From assembly GCF_004962925.1 (NCBI RefSeq), contig NZ_SUEO01000001.1, forward strand, positions 1-64,000: a stretch of DNA of 64,000 nt. The letters are read 5' to 3'. The notes under the pieces were generated by a model that did not search any database, had not been told where the DNA came from, and was given only the letters and a program-made list of their open reading frames with translations. This document shows positions 20,919 to 31,173 of the stretch, piece after piece. Within the stretch, counting starts at the first letter, position 1; every line of letters begins with the position of its first letter. The stretch comes from Mesorhizobium sp. Lineage in GTDB: Bacteria > Pseudomonadota > Alphaproteobacteria > Rhizobiales > Rhizobiaceae. Both the position numbers and the translations under genes were made by a program.

Positions 20919-21583
20919 TTGTAGGATCCATCCACAGCTCGACGAGACAGCGACCCCGTCATGGCCAATACCGTAACATAAAATGCAACCATGCCCGGAT
21001 CGTCGGTTCCGACCCCTTTTGATGGCTCAAGCCGCAGCCTCCCTACGATTGCAGGGCAACGGCGAAACTCAGCTAGCGCGTCGGCGGCCGCTTGTTGCGC
21101 CGTGACACTCATTTTTTCTGCAGTTGAAATCCCCTCGATGTTCCTTGCGACTCGAGCTATTCCGTCCAGCACCGTCTTGTCGCCAAGTCTGGCCTTAGAC
21201 CGGGCCTGCATAGTCTCAAGGGCATTTGATAATGCGGGGGCCATCTCGATCCAGGCAACTTCGTGTTTCGCCGCCCAAGTCTTTCCTAGTGTGATCAGTC
21301 CTGTCATTACTACGGCACTCAGGCTCGAGCCCGAGGTCCGTGCAATTGTCTTTGCAATCCGCATTAGACTCTCGCCGACGTCATCCGAATAAAGTGAATT
21401 ATCGGCAAGCAACGCCTGTGAAACTGTCGCCAAGGTAGTGCCCATGTCACCGTCACCACCCGCAGCATCAAGCTTGTTGAACCGGTCTTTGCTCTCGACG
21501 AGCGCTAATGCGACGCGCCACATTGCTGCGCCCACATCTGTTCCGGTGAAGACGGTCGCCATCACGCCCTCCACAGGGGACAT
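20915..21583 (-). CDS. dhaL: dihydroxyacetone kinase L subunit (DhaL-type)
   Basis: 222 aa; DAAGGDGDMGTTLATV, SGSSLSAVVMTGL, ATRNIEGISTAEKM-like layout; adjacent to dhaK. Confidence 0.85.
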   Translation of the reverse strand: MSPVEGVMATVFTGTDVGAAMWRVALALVESKDRFNKLDAAGGDGDMGTTLATVSQALLADNSLYSDDVGESLMRIAKTIARTSGSSLSAVVMTGLITLGKTWAAKHEVAWIEMAPALSNALETMQARSKARLGDKTVLDGIARVARNIEGISTAEKMSVTAQQAAADALAEFRRCPAIVGRLRLEPSKGVGTDDPGMVAFYVTVLAMTGSLSRRAVDGSYK

Positions 21584-22560
21584 TGGGCAGGGGCATTCAA
21601 CAAACCGAGCAGTTCATCATCGACCCGCATAACGCTCACCGAGGCGCCCGCCATTTCCATTGACGTTGCGTATTCACCAGCAAGTGAATACGCAATTTTC
21701 AGGCCCTCTGCCTCGAGCAGGTGGGCCACTTTGCGGTACAGGATATAGAGCTCTTCCAGGGGTGTGGCGCCAAGACTGTTGACCAGTACCGCTACCTTGG
21801 TTCCCCCTACGGGCTTGAGATCGTCTAACAGTCGCTCGACCATCTCTGAGGCAATTTCGTCAGCGGGTTTAAGCGCCCCGCGCCACAGTCCTTTCTCGCC
21901 ATGAATACCCATGCCCATTTCAATGGCATCGTCTTCAAGCTCAAATGTCGGTTGGCCGGCCTGCGGCACTGTGCAGGCCGATAGCGCCACCCCTATGGAC
22001 CGGCAACCAGCCATGGCCTTTTCAGTCACGGCTTTCACCTCTGATAGGCTAAGTCCCTTTTCCGCCGCGGCTCCAGCAACCTTGAACGCGAAGATGATCC
22101 CAGCCACACCGCGACGGGTCTCGGCTCGATGCGTGTCTGCGCTGGCGATGTCATCGGCCACAATCACGGTGGCGCAGTCCTTGCCCTCAGCGGTCAACAT
22201 GTCATTGACCATGCCAAACACCATGGTGTCGCCGCCATAGTTGGCAATGACCGACAACACACCGCCGCCTTGGTCGCCCGCCTTCAGGCTTTCCGATATA
22301 TCGTCATAGGATGGGCCGGCGAATACATGCCCGACAGCGCAGGCGTCCAGCAGTCCTTCTCCGACATATCCGGCAAACAGCGGCAAGTGCCCAAAGCCAC
22401 CGCCGGAAACCACTCCAACTTTGCCCCTGGGCTTTTTCTTGGCCCGTTCCACGACACGGCCGTTGCTGCCGGAAATCTTGTAGGCACCCTGGTGCGCCAA
22501 GCTCATCCCCGCCAGCGCTTCATCCACATATTTCTCAGGACTGTTAATCAGCTTCTTCAT
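21562..22560 (-). CDS. dhaK: dihydroxyacetone kinase K subunit (DhaK-type); ORF track starts at 22641 but the family start is probably MKKLINSPEKYV at 22560
   Basis: MKKLINSPEKYVDEALAGMSLAH, VVSGGGFGHLPLFAGYVGEGLLDACAVGHVFAGPS, GMGIHGEKGLWR (conserved substrate-binding His). Confidence 0.92.
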   Translation of the reverse strand: MKKLINSPEKYVDEALAGMSLAHQGAYKISGSNGRVVERAKKKPRGKVGVVSGGGFGHLPLFAGYVGEGLLDACAVGHVFAGPSYDDISESLKAGDQGGGVLSVIANYGGDTMVFGMVNDMLTAEGKDCATVIVADDIASADTHRAETRRGVAGIIFAFKVAGAAAEKGLSLSEVKAVTEKAMAGCRSIGVALSACTVPQAGQPTFELEDDAIEMGMGIHGEKGLWRGALKPADEIASEMVERLLDDLKPVGGTKVAVLVNSLGATPLEELYILYRKVAHLLEAEGLKIAYSLAGEYATSMEMAGASVSVMRVDDELLGLLNAPAQCPLWRA

Positions 22561-22710
22561 GTCCTCGCTCTGCCATTCGATCGTTTCAGTGCGTATCCAG
22601 CGGACTAAAGCGACCGCGGTGTTTTCAAAACCCCTCGCCAACAGGTGGGCTCGTCATTGGCATAGGTAAATGGGGGAGGTTCGCCAGGTTGTGGAATTCA
22701 GCCGTAGCCT

Positions 22711-24111
22711 TCATTGGAGCTGCAACCCCGGTGGTGGCACAAACAGGCCGCCACGCTCACGTTCCAGCGTCCGTCCGATACGAAGTGCTAAGGCATCGTC
22801 GAATTTTCTGACAACAATCTGCAGGCCAGCTGGGAGGCCATTTGATGTCAATCCGACCGGGACCACAAGGCTAGCGAGATCGAGATAGTTCACCAGTCTT
22901 CCAAAATGATTGGGAGGCTGACTTTCGTCTACTTCGGCAAGCGGTAAGGGGCTTCGATGGGAGCCAGGCGCGACGAACGCGTCAAATTCTGCCGCCGCTT
23001 CCTGAAAGCCGATCTGCGCCAGACGGCGGGTTTCGAGAAGACGGTAGTAAGCCGGTCCGCTGATGTCGCGGCCGCGGCGGATGCGTTCTGCAATGATCGG
23101 ATCCACCGGGCTGTCCGGATGGTCGACATAAGCGCTGAGAAGGGCATAGCTCTCGACACTCATGATTTCGCCGCCACGGCCGAGATAATCGCTGATGGAC
23201 AATGGTAGAGCGATTTTGTGGAATTGGCCGCCAAGAGCCGTCAGATCGGCGATGGCGCGATCATACAGCATCCGGATGTCGGGCTCGACGCCAGCCAAAT
23301 CCCGTTCGGGGAGCATTGCTATCCGCAGGCCCTTCACGCCGTCCTCGATCGTGGCAAGGGAACGCACGGAGGGGACGTGCCATGTGGCGACATCGCGGCG
23401 GTCGAGCCCCAACATAGCTTCCAACAGAAGTGCGGCGTCACGGACGGTGCGGGCCATCGGCCCGACGCTGTCATGTGTCGGGCATAACGGCACGACGCCG
23501 CCGCGCCCGACTAGCCCGACAGACGTCTTGAGGCCAACGATTCCGCACCAGGCCGAAGGGGTGCGGATGGAGCCGCCGGTATCGGTACCCAAAGCGGCGG
23601 GTGCTAGTCCAGAAGCGACCGCTACTGCCGAGCCGCTGCTTGATCCCCCAGCAACGACGTGAGTGTCCAAACCCCAAGGATTGCAGGGTGCGCCCTGAAC
23701 CGGATTTGTTCCCCATCCGCCATAAGCGAACTCAACCATGTTGGTGCGGCCGATGGCGACCATGCCTGCGGATTCGAGCTTTTCGACGGCATTTGCCGAT
23801 CGAGTTGGTAGCCTGTTATTGAGAGCATTGGAGCCAGCGTGCGTGCCATGACCAGCCTGATCAAAGATGTCCTTTACGGCGAGCGGCACGCCAAGCAGGG
23901 GGGACGTGGAAGTTCCTCTCGCTCGTGCTTCGTCTGCAGCCCGCGCGCGTGCCAGCGCGCCGTCCTCATCGATCTTGCAAAAGGCGTGCAGCCGGCCATC
24001 TAAGGTCGCGATGCGCCTGGTGAGTTCAGTTACGGCTTCCACGGACGATAGTTCGCGCCGAGCGAAGCGATCCGACAGTTGCTCGATTGACCAGAACGGG
24101 TCAAATATCAT
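22711..24111 (-). CDS. amidase (amidase-signature family)
   Basis: 466 aa; LGVPLAVKDIFD, HVVAGGSSSGSAVAVASGLAPAALGTDTGGSIRTPSAWCGIVGLK (Lys/Ser/Ser triad). Confidence 0.95.
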   Translation of the reverse strand: MIFDPFWSIEQLSDRFARRELSSVEAVTELTRRIATLDGRLHAFCKIDEDGALARARAADEARARGTSTSPLLGVPLAVKDIFDQAGHGTHAGSNALNNRLPTRSANAVEKLESAGMVAIGRTNMVEFAYGGWGTNPVQGAPCNPWGLDTHVVAGGSSSGSAVAVASGLAPAALGTDTGGSIRTPSAWCGIVGLKTSVGLVGRGGVVPLCPTHDSVGPMARTVRDAALLLEAMLGLDRRDVATWHVPSVRSLATIEDGVKGLRIAMLPERDLAGVEPDIRMLYDRAIADLTALGGQFHKIALPLSISDYLGRGGEIMSVESYALLSAYVDHPDSPVDPIIAERIRRGRDISGPAYYRLLETRRLAQIGFQEAAAEFDAFVAPGSHRSPLPLAEVDESQPPNHFGRLVNYLDLASLVVPVGLTSNGLPAGLQIVVRKFDDALALRIGRTLERERGGLFVPPPGLQLQ

Positions 24112-24134
24112 TGAACAAATCCTATGGTGTGCTG

Positions 24135-24971
24135 CTAGGCAGCCGATCCGCGACTTCCGATCACCGCGTCAACGACCAAGACTGCCGCCACGTTGACGAC
24201 GACAATGAGGGACGACACAGCAAACACCGCCGGGCTAAAGGATGTGTTCGCCTGTTGGAAAAGCCAGATGGAGAGCGGGAAGACATCGACGGAGTAGAGA
24301 AAATAGCTCAGCGTGAATTCGTTGAAAGACAAGATGAAGACGAGGATGGCGCCGGAGCCGATACCCCCGCTGGCAAGCGGCAAGACGATCTCCCGAAAGA
24401 CCTTGGGCGCGGAAGCACCAAGCGTCATCGCAGCCTCCTCCAACATGGGATCAATGCCGCGCATCGCCGCCATGCAGTTGCGCATGAGGAATGGCAGCCC
24501 GATAATCGAATGGGCGGCTACGATCTGAAAAATACCAAAATTGAGATCGGAGGCGCTTACCAGCACCAGCAAGGCAATTCCAAGAACAACGGCTGGAAAT
24601 ACCACCGGCAGGCCGATCAACTCTTCGATAACTGTCTTGCCCGCGAAACGATATCGCACCAGTGCATAGGAAGTCGGGACACCAGCAAGCACACACACAA
24701 GCGAAGTTAGGGCCGCGATTTCCAAGCTGACAAGCAGTGACTCCCGCAATCTCCCGATCCCGGCGTCCGGACCGACGAGCATTGTCCAGACCTCCTGATA
24801 CCAGCGCAGTGAAAGCGCGGGTGGCGGAAACTGCAGCGTCTCGCCACTGGTAAACGAAATCACCAGGACCATGCAGATTGGTGCAAGCATCAGCGCCAGC
24901 AGCATGCAAGTGATGCCTTTGACAAGCTGCCACTCGATTCCGAAGCGCCCGGTTGCGGTCGGCATGCTCAT
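24135..24971 (-). CDS. ABC transporter permease (PotC-like)
   Basis: 278 aa; EEAAMTLGASAPKVFREIVLPLASGGIGSGAILVFILSFNEF (EAA motif). Confidence 0.93.
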   Translation of the reverse strand: MSMPTATGRFGIEWQLVKGITCMLLALMLAPICMVLVISFTSGETLQFPPPALSLRWYQEVWTMLVGPDAGIGRLRESLLVSLEIAALTSLVCVLAGVPTSYALVRYRFAGKTVIEELIGLPVVFPAVVLGIALLVLVSASDLNFGIFQIVAAHSIIGLPFLMRNCMAAMRGIDPMLEEAAMTLGASAPKVFREIVLPLASGGIGSGAILVFILSFNEFTLSYFLYSVDVFPLSIWLFQQANTSFSPAVFAVSSLIVVVNVAAVLVVDAVIGSRGSAA

Positions 24972-25861
24972 TCCTTGATCTCCGCGTTGGTCCGGACGAT
25001 GAGGCGGTTGAGCGACTGCACGGCCAGGGCCAGCAGGATCAGCAAGACCGATAGCGCTGCACCGAGCGGCCAGTTGGAAAGCGAGCCCATCTGATCGCGG
25101 ATTACGACTGCAATGGTTGTCACCTTCAACCCGCCAAGCAGCAACGGCACGGCAAACGCACCCGTATTGAACCCGAAGACAAGAATGGCGCCCGCAGCCA
25201 TGCCCGGCCAGGCCAACGGGAGAATTATGTGGCGATAGGTTCTGATCCGGTTTGCTCCAAGAACATTTGCTGCCTCTTCAAGCGATATAGGAATCGAGCG
25301 CAGCGCGGCGGCGGCGGGCAAGACGGCAAGCGGGATGCTCGTCTGAACGAGGCCGAGCAAGACCCCCGTGCGATTGAAGAGCAGCGAGAGGGGCCGTTCG
25401 ATTCCAGTTGCGGCCGAAATTGCCTGGTTCAGGAGCCCATTCGGCCCGAGAATAGCCATCCAGCCGAAGCTTTGCACGAGCAGGCTAATGATCATCGGCA
25501 ACAGAATTGCAATCAGCACGACCCGCCGGGCCAATGTCGATGTCGTCCGTGTCAGGAAAAGAGCGATCGGGAAGGCTACAAGCGTTGTTATCAGAGCGCT
25601 CAGCAGCGCCATCCAGATAGTGTCTATTATGATGCCAATGTTTCTGGCGCTGGCCAACTGCACATAGGCCTTGAGACTCCACCCTGTCCATTCGGCGTCC
25701 CGTTCTCCGACACTCATGCGCAGGACCACAAGGGCGCAGACCAACAGGAGACCGATCAGCATGCCAGATGGAATAAGAAGAAGCCCGATCTGAGGCTTGC
25801 GGATCGGCGCGTCGTTTTCCATCGATTGAAGCGGAGTGATGGAGCTCTCGATCGCGGTCAT
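24968..25861 (-). CDS. ABC transporter permease (PotB-like)
   Basis: 297 aa; EEAANVLGANRIRTYRHIILPLAWPGMAAGAILVFGFNTGAF; 4-nt overlap with neighbours. Confidence 0.93.
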   Translation of the reverse strand: MTAIESSITPLQSMENDAPIRKPQIGLLLIPSGMLIGLLLVCALVVLRMSVGERDAEWTGWSLKAYVQLASARNIGIIIDTIWMALLSALITTLVAFPIALFLTRTTSTLARRVVLIAILLPMIISLLVQSFGWMAILGPNGLLNQAISAATGIERPLSLLFNRTGVLLGLVQTSIPLAVLPAAAALRSIPISLEEAANVLGANRIRTYRHIILPLAWPGMAAGAILVFGFNTGAFAVPLLLGGLKVTTIAVVIRDQMGSLSNWPLGAALSVLLILLALAVQSLNRLIVRTNAEIKE

Positions 25862-26937
25862 TGTCTAACGATTCTCGCTTTGCCGGGGTCGATTGTAACC
25901 CAGACGGTGTCGCCGGCGGATGAGGCAAGTCTGTTTTCGGTCGACTGCGCGATAAGTTTGTTGCCACCGCGGAGCACGATCTGCCAACGGTGGAGACCGC
26001 TGCGAAACTGCGACGAGACCACCTCGCCCTCAAAAGCACCTCCCGGATCGGCGGGATAAACGATTGTCTGCTCGGGTCGAAAGATGACAAAAGCTCCCTC
26101 ACCTATATCGCCACTATTTGCGACACGAATTGTGACTCCGGCGTTGGTCTGCACGAGCGATTTCCCATCCTTCTGTTCGAGCACGCGCTCAATCCGAAGG
26201 GTGTTGGTGTCGCCGAGAAAATCGGATACGAACTTGGAATTCGGGGTTTCGTAGATTTCCTCCGGGGTCCCGGCTTGTAGGATCTTGCCAGCATTCATGA
26301 TGATGACGCGGTCCGACATCATAGAAGCCGTTTCCTGATCGTGCGTGACGTAGACGGCTGCAAGGCCGAGCTGCTTTTGAATACTCCTGAGTTCGACCGC
26401 CATGTAATCGCGAAGGCGCCGGTCGAGCGCCGCCATCGGCTCATCGAAAAGGACCAGCGCCGGTTCAGTCACCAATGTCCGTGCCAAAGCTACCCGCTGA
26501 AGCTGCCCGCCGCTCAGCTCACTTGGTCGTCGTCCCGCGAATTTCTCCGGGGAGAGCTGGACGAGTTCCAAGGCTTTAGCGACCTTGGCTTCGATCAGGT
26601 TCCTGGCGAGACCCTGCATGCGTAAGCCAAAAGCCACATTTTGCTTGACGCTCATGTGGGGGAAAATTGCAAGCGACTGAAAAACCAGGCCGACGTTGCG
26701 CTGGTGCGGCGGCTTTCCCGCGACGTTTTTGCCGAGGATGCGAACCTCTCCGGCAGTTGGCAAATCCAATCCCGCAATGATGCGCATAGTCGTCGTCTTG
26801 CCGCAGCCGGAGGGACCGAGGATCGACACGATCTCCCCCGGTTGCACGTCCAGATCAATTTGGTCGACAGCTCTCACTGCACCATGAGCGAAGGTGCGTG
26901 AAAGGTTGCGAATCTCAAGGACAGGATTCTGTTCCAT
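25858..26937 (-). CDS. ABC transporter ATP-binding protein (PotA-like)
   Basis: 359 aa; LGPSGCGKTTTMRIIAG, LSGGQLQRVALARTL, DEPMAALDRRLRDYM. Confidence 0.96.
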   Translation of the reverse strand: MEQNPVLEIRNLSRTFAHGAVRAVDQIDLDVQPGEIVSILGPSGCGKTTTMRIIAGLDLPTAGEVRILGKNVAGKPPHQRNVGLVFQSLAIFPHMSVKQNVAFGLRMQGLARNLIEAKVAKALELVQLSPEKFAGRRPSELSGGQLQRVALARTLVTEPALVLFDEPMAALDRRLRDYMAVELRSIQKQLGLAAVYVTHDQETASMMSDRVIIMNAGKILQAGTPEEIYETPNSKFVSDFLGDTNTLRIERVLEQKDGKSLVQTNAGVTIRVANSGDIGEGAFVIFRPEQTIVYPADPGGAFEGEVVSSQFRSGLHRWQIVLRGGNKLIAQSTENRLASSAGDTVWVTIDPGKARIVRQ

Positions 26938-27018
26938 GTCACCTCGGAGGTCGGGCTTGTTAAAAAATGATGCGCGCTGGTGTTGGGCCGAATGGCCGGC
27001 CCAACACCGAACGTGATC

Positions 27019-28143
27019 TTACATCACTGCGTCGGTGTAGCGCTGGATCCAGTCGTCCCGCACACTTGCCAAATAGGCGGGATCGATCTTGTTGACGTGC
27101 TCTTTGATGACCTCGGGAGAGGGAATGAAGGGACTCTTTTTTGCACCTTCCGACAGCACCGCATCCTGATTGATCGGGCCGTACCAAACGTCTTCTGCCA
27201 TCTTGCCTTGAACCTCGCCATCAAGTGCGTGATTCATGAGGGCGGCAACTACCGCGGAATCGCCCGGATGTCCCTTCGGCACGACCATGTACTGCAAGTC
27301 GACAAAAAATCCCTCGGCAAGACTGTAGGTACCGCTGACATTGAACTCGGGTTTGGAGATGAATGGCGAGAGTTCAAGGGGTGAATAAACCCCGCCCGCG
27401 TTTAGGGACTGGGAGCGGAACAGATCACCGATTTGGTTCGCGTTCGATGTGATGGTAAGGCTCTTGCCTTTGAGCTTTTTCAAAATCTCGAACCCACCAT
27501 CCGGGTTGTGGATGTCGCCGCCCGCCGCCTTTGCCGCGACGATTATCAGTTCAAGCGCGTAGAGATTGTCCGGAGGCGGCAGAAAGATTTTGCCTTCATT
27601 TGCTGCGTCCCACAGGACGTCATAGGATTTGGGCGCCGACGGATAAGTCTTGGTGTTGTAGACGAGACCGTCACTCCACAAAAAGTACCCAATCCCATGA
27701 CCCTTGGCACCGGTCTGATAATCAGGCAGCACGCGTGCCAGGTTGGGAACTGCGCTGGTATCCGGCTTCTCAAGCAGGCCGGCATCCGCGAGCGAATTGG
27801 CACCGAAGCCGGAAAGGATCACTACGTCATATTGCGGCTTGGATGCTGACGCCTTAATCTTTGCAATCATATCGGAGGTTGTGCCGGTGAGATCGGCAAT
27901 AACCTTCGCACCAGTCTTCGCCTCGAAGGTCTTAAGGATGTTCTTGACAGCTGCCTGACCGGTAGCGTCTGACCAAGTAAGTACGCGGATCTCTTTGCCG
28001 GCAAACTGCTGGGCCGACGCCTTGCGGACCCATGGTGCTGGCAGAATCGTGGCGACTGCCGCGATCGCCGATCCGGTGAGAAATGTGCGCCGGCGAAGAG
28101 GCCGGTCGAAGATGTTGTTGTTCGACATGTTGAAGTCTCCCAT
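27019..28143 (-). CDS. ABC transporter extracellular substrate-binding protein (PotD/AfuA-like), TAT-type signal
   Basis: 374 aa; RRRTFLTGSAIAAVATILPAPWVRKASAQ, then KEIRVLTWSDATGQAAVKNILKTFEAKTGAKVIAD. Confidence 0.93.
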   Translation of the reverse strand: MGDFNMSNNNIFDRPLRRRTFLTGSAIAAVATILPAPWVRKASAQQFAGKEIRVLTWSDATGQAAVKNILKTFEAKTGAKVIADLTGTTSDMIAKIKASASKPQYDVVILSGFGANSLADAGLLEKPDTSAVPNLARVLPDYQTGAKGHGIGYFLWSDGLVYNTKTYPSAPKSYDVLWDAANEGKIFLPPPDNLYALELIIVAAKAAGGDIHNPDGGFEILKKLKGKSLTITSNANQIGDLFRSQSLNAGGVYSPLELSPFISKPEFNVSGTYSLAEGFFVDLQYMVVPKGHPGDSAVVAALMNHALDGEVQGKMAEDVWYGPINQDAVLSEGAKKSPFIPSPEVIKEHVNKIDPAYLASVRDDWIQRYTDAVM

Positions 28144-28168
28144 TGCTGTGGCTCGCCCTGTTTCCTGA

Positions 28169-29305
28169 TCACTTGATCAGGAGTTCGCGCCTGTTCGAGC
28201 CTGTGAGGCGCTCAACTCCCTTGCTGGTCACGACCACCGTCTCGCTGATGCCGAACCCGCAGGCCAGCGCGAGCATGTGAAAGGCCATCCCCTCCTTCAG
28301 TTCCCAATCTTCTTGTTCGTTGAAGTCGAGTGCTTCCCATTCGGCGGTCTTTGGCGGGAAGCCGATGCCGGTCGAGTAGCCGCTACGGTTATAATATTCC
28401 GGCCGGATCTTGCGGATCGGCTTTCGCACCAGCGCATCGACTTCGCGGGCTGAAGCACCAGGCTTCATAGCAGCAATGCCGGCATCCTGAGCGGCTACAA
28501 CGATGTCAGCAGCCCGCCTTACCTCATCCGACGCGTGACCGATGGCCACTGTGCGCATCTGGGTTGCGTGATAGCGTTCGAGACATCCGTACAGCTCGAA
28601 AAGCACCAATTCGCCACGCTGAATGATCTTCGGGCTCCAGTTCGCGTGGCACACGTTATAGCGGTATCCGGACATGATGTGGTGTGGCAGGCCGGTATAC
28701 TCGCAGCCGGCGTTGACGCCGGCCGCGAAAACCGCCGCAGCCACCTGCGCCTCCGTGGCTCCGTCGCAAATCGTCGCAAACGCGACCTGCTGCTCGATCT
28801 CGGCGATCTGTGCTGCACGTCGGATGTAACCGATCTCGGCAGCTGATTTGATCACTCGCACGCGATCGACAAGCAAGCTCGCATCCACGATGGTGGCGTC
28901 GCTAAGTCCATTGGTCAGTGCATCAGCGATTGCCGATGTCAAAAACCAGCATTTCTTCTCCAGTCCGACGCGTTTGCCGGCAATGCCGAAACGGCGCACC
29001 AAGTCGAGCGTTTTTTCCACGAGGTCGTCGCCCTCTTTCCAGGTGAAGGCGTCCGGCAGCCACGAATATTCGTCGACATTGCCCTTTTCCAGGAGTCGCA
29101 ACAGCAGCTGCGGGTCACCACTCTGGGCGAGCACAAGGGTCTGGTAGGCAAAATAACCCGACGTCTGGTGTCCGGTGAGGTAGTAGATATTTTCGGGTGC
29201 GTGCAGCAAAAGAATATCGATGCCCCGCACCGACATTTCTGACTGCACCCGCGCCACGCGCGTCTTGAATTCTTCGGTCGCAAACGCTTGCCGGTTCCCG
29301 GTCAT
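28169..29305 (-). CDS. M24-family (creatinase / ectoine hydrolase / Xaa-Pro peptidase-like) hydrolase, cluster A
   Basis: 378 aa; IDILLLHAPENIYYLTGHQTSGYFAYQ, GYSTGIGFPP; paralogous to 39626-40780. Confidence 0.9.
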   Translation of the reverse strand: MTGNRQAFATEEFKTRVARVQSEMSVRGIDILLLHAPENIYYLTGHQTSGYFAYQTLVLAQSGDPQLLLRLLEKGNVDEYSWLPDAFTWKEGDDLVEKTLDLVRRFGIAGKRVGLEKKCWFLTSAIADALTNGLSDATIVDASLLVDRVRVIKSAAEIGYIRRAAQIAEIEQQVAFATICDGATEAQVAAAVFAAGVNAGCEYTGLPHHIMSGYRYNVCHANWSPKIIQRGELVLFELYGCLERYHATQMRTVAIGHASDEVRRAADIVVAAQDAGIAAMKPGASAREVDALVRKPIRKIRPEYYNRSGYSTGIGFPPKTAEWEALDFNEQEDWELKEGMAFHMLALACGFGISETVVVTSKGVERLTGSNRRELLIK

Positions 29306-29728
29306 TTGCTCATCCCATGTATGTGCATTTAAAGTGCCGAAATAGAGAGCCGAAAGTGGCGGCCTTCCCGGAACGAGGTGCAGGCGGCGGGAGGGTGCTG
29401 TCTTTACCTTGCGATCCGTGAAAGCCGCCTAAGCCGCCGCTCGCCGCCGACGAGCACCCGGCCGGATCCCGGTTCCGCGACTTGGGGTGAACTTGTCGCC
29501 CGGATGTCTCAATTTCACCAATGACGACCGGGCGCTGTCCAGACGCAGCAACGGCCGCCCGCAACGATTCCAACTGCTCTAAATTGCGATCTGCCATGGG
29601 TCCCAGCCAGTCAACTCGACATCCCACTTAATCCATACTTCCATATTATGGGATTTACAACATATTTCTTTCATATAATGATAACATTTTAGACGACCTT
29701 CAATCCCATTCGAGGTGGCAGCAGCTAC

Positions 29729-31108
29729 ATGACCATTGCCCGACAGTTTGCAGATTTCCTTTTTGAGTTTCGTGCCCTCAACGGCCCTGCTGTTGAACAA
29801 GCGAAAACGGCGATGATGGACCTGACGACAGCTGCGCTCGCTGGCGCCAATGAAGATGCTACGGTCGCAACGCGAAAGGCGGCCCTGTCCGTGTGGCAGC
29901 ATGGAAACTCGCCGATTTGGTTCACGCCGCATCGCACCAGCGCGGCCGGCGCAGCTCTCGTCAATTCTACAAGTGCGTCGAGCTTGGATCTGGACGATGG
30001 TCATCGCGCGGCGGCCGGACATCCCGGGGCATCGATCATCCCCGCTGTTATGGCCACGGCAGCGGAATGCAAATGTTCGACCAACCGAATACTACCCGCG
30101 ATCGCGCTCGGCTATGAGATCGCCGTCCGCGTGGCTGCCTCGCGGGATTTCGGAACTCTGACGACGCTCGTTTCAGGCCCATGGGTTGGCTACGGCGCTG
30201 CCGCGGCCGCCGCTTGGTTGCGCGGCTTAGAGCCCCACGCAATCGAGCAGGCCATTGCCATAGCCGGCTCGACTGCGCCAAACCTTTCCGCGATCGCATA
30301 CTCGAAGGTAATGGGCAATCACGTGAAAGAAGGCATCCCCTGGGCTACCGCTACAGCTCTGGTCGCCGTCGAACTGGCGGCCCAGGGCTTTACCGGGCCG
30401 GTCGACCTGCTTGACAACGAAAGCGTGTTCAACCGTAGTCGCCTGCTCGATGGGCTTGGAGCCGAGTGGACGATCAACGGCATTTACTTCAAGCCTTACG
30501 GCTGTTGCCGTTGGGCGCATTCCGCGATTGATGCCGTCTTGGCCCTTAAGGCGGAGCACGGGACAAATACCGCGGATATAGACGCGATAGAGATTGACAC
30601 GTTCTCATGGGCACTTCGTCTGAACAATGAAGTGGCGCCACGCACGACGGAATCCGCCCAATATAGTGTCCCGTTCTGCGTGGCCATGGCACTGACAAAA
30701 GGAGCAGAGGCGATGGTGCAGATCACGGACAAGGACTTAACTCATTCCGGTACGATCGCGCTTGCGCGCCGAATTCAGTTGCGGATCGATCCTGGCTTTG
30801 ACGCGACATTCCCGCAGTCCGTTCCAGCACGCGTGGTAATAAGGACGAAGAACGAGCGGCTGTTTAAGGAGGTTCTCGCCCCAATGGGTGAGCCCACAAA
30901 CCCGATGGGCTGGGCCAAGTTAGAGAACAAGTTTCGAAACGTGGCACAGCCCAGACTGGAAGAGCAGCATCTGGAAATGTTTCTGGCGGCATTCCGGGAT
31001 CTTCGAGATGGCGAGCTAGGTAGCCTGATGGAGACTTTGCAGCGACCAATTCCGCGCCTTCTGTCGACAGACGCCTGCGGTCGAGACAACGACCACTACC
31101 GCCTGTAG
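29729..31108 (+). CDS. MmgE/PrpD family protein, cluster A
   Basis: 459 aa; LDLDDGHRAAAGHPGASIIPAVMATAAE, VKEGIPWATATALVAVELAAQGFTGP, YFKPYGCCRWAHSAIDA. Confidence 0.93.
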   Translation: MTIARQFADFLFEFRALNGPAVEQAKTAMMDLTTAALAGANEDATVATRKAALSVWQHGNSPIWFTPHRTSAAGAALVNSTSASSLDLDDGHRAAAGHPGASIIPAVMATAAECKCSTNRILPAIALGYEIAVRVAASRDFGTLTTLVSGPWVGYGAAAAAAWLRGLEPHAIEQAIAIAGSTAPNLSAIAYSKVMGNHVKEGIPWATATALVAVELAAQGFTGPVDLLDNESVFNRSRLLDGLGAEWTINGIYFKPYGCCRWAHSAIDAVLALKAEHGTNTADIDAIEIDTFSWALRLNNEVAPRTTESAQYSVPFCVAMALTKGAEAMVQITDKDLTHSGTIALARRIQLRIDPGFDATFPQSVPARVVIRTKNERLFKEVLAPMGEPTNPMGWAKLENKFRNVAQPRLEEQHLEMFLAAFRDLRDGELGSLMETLQRPIPRLLSTDACGRDNDHYRL

Positions 31109-31173
31109 CTAGCCTCGTTGAAGACTGTCGTGATAATTGGGCGACGACCTTGTGGATCGTTTTGATCCGCTGA

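Noticed and set aside
29640-29700. AT-rich imperfect repeat catattatg...catataatg as an IclR operator
   Set aside because: Arms are not proper inverted repeats and do not resemble a typical IclR site.
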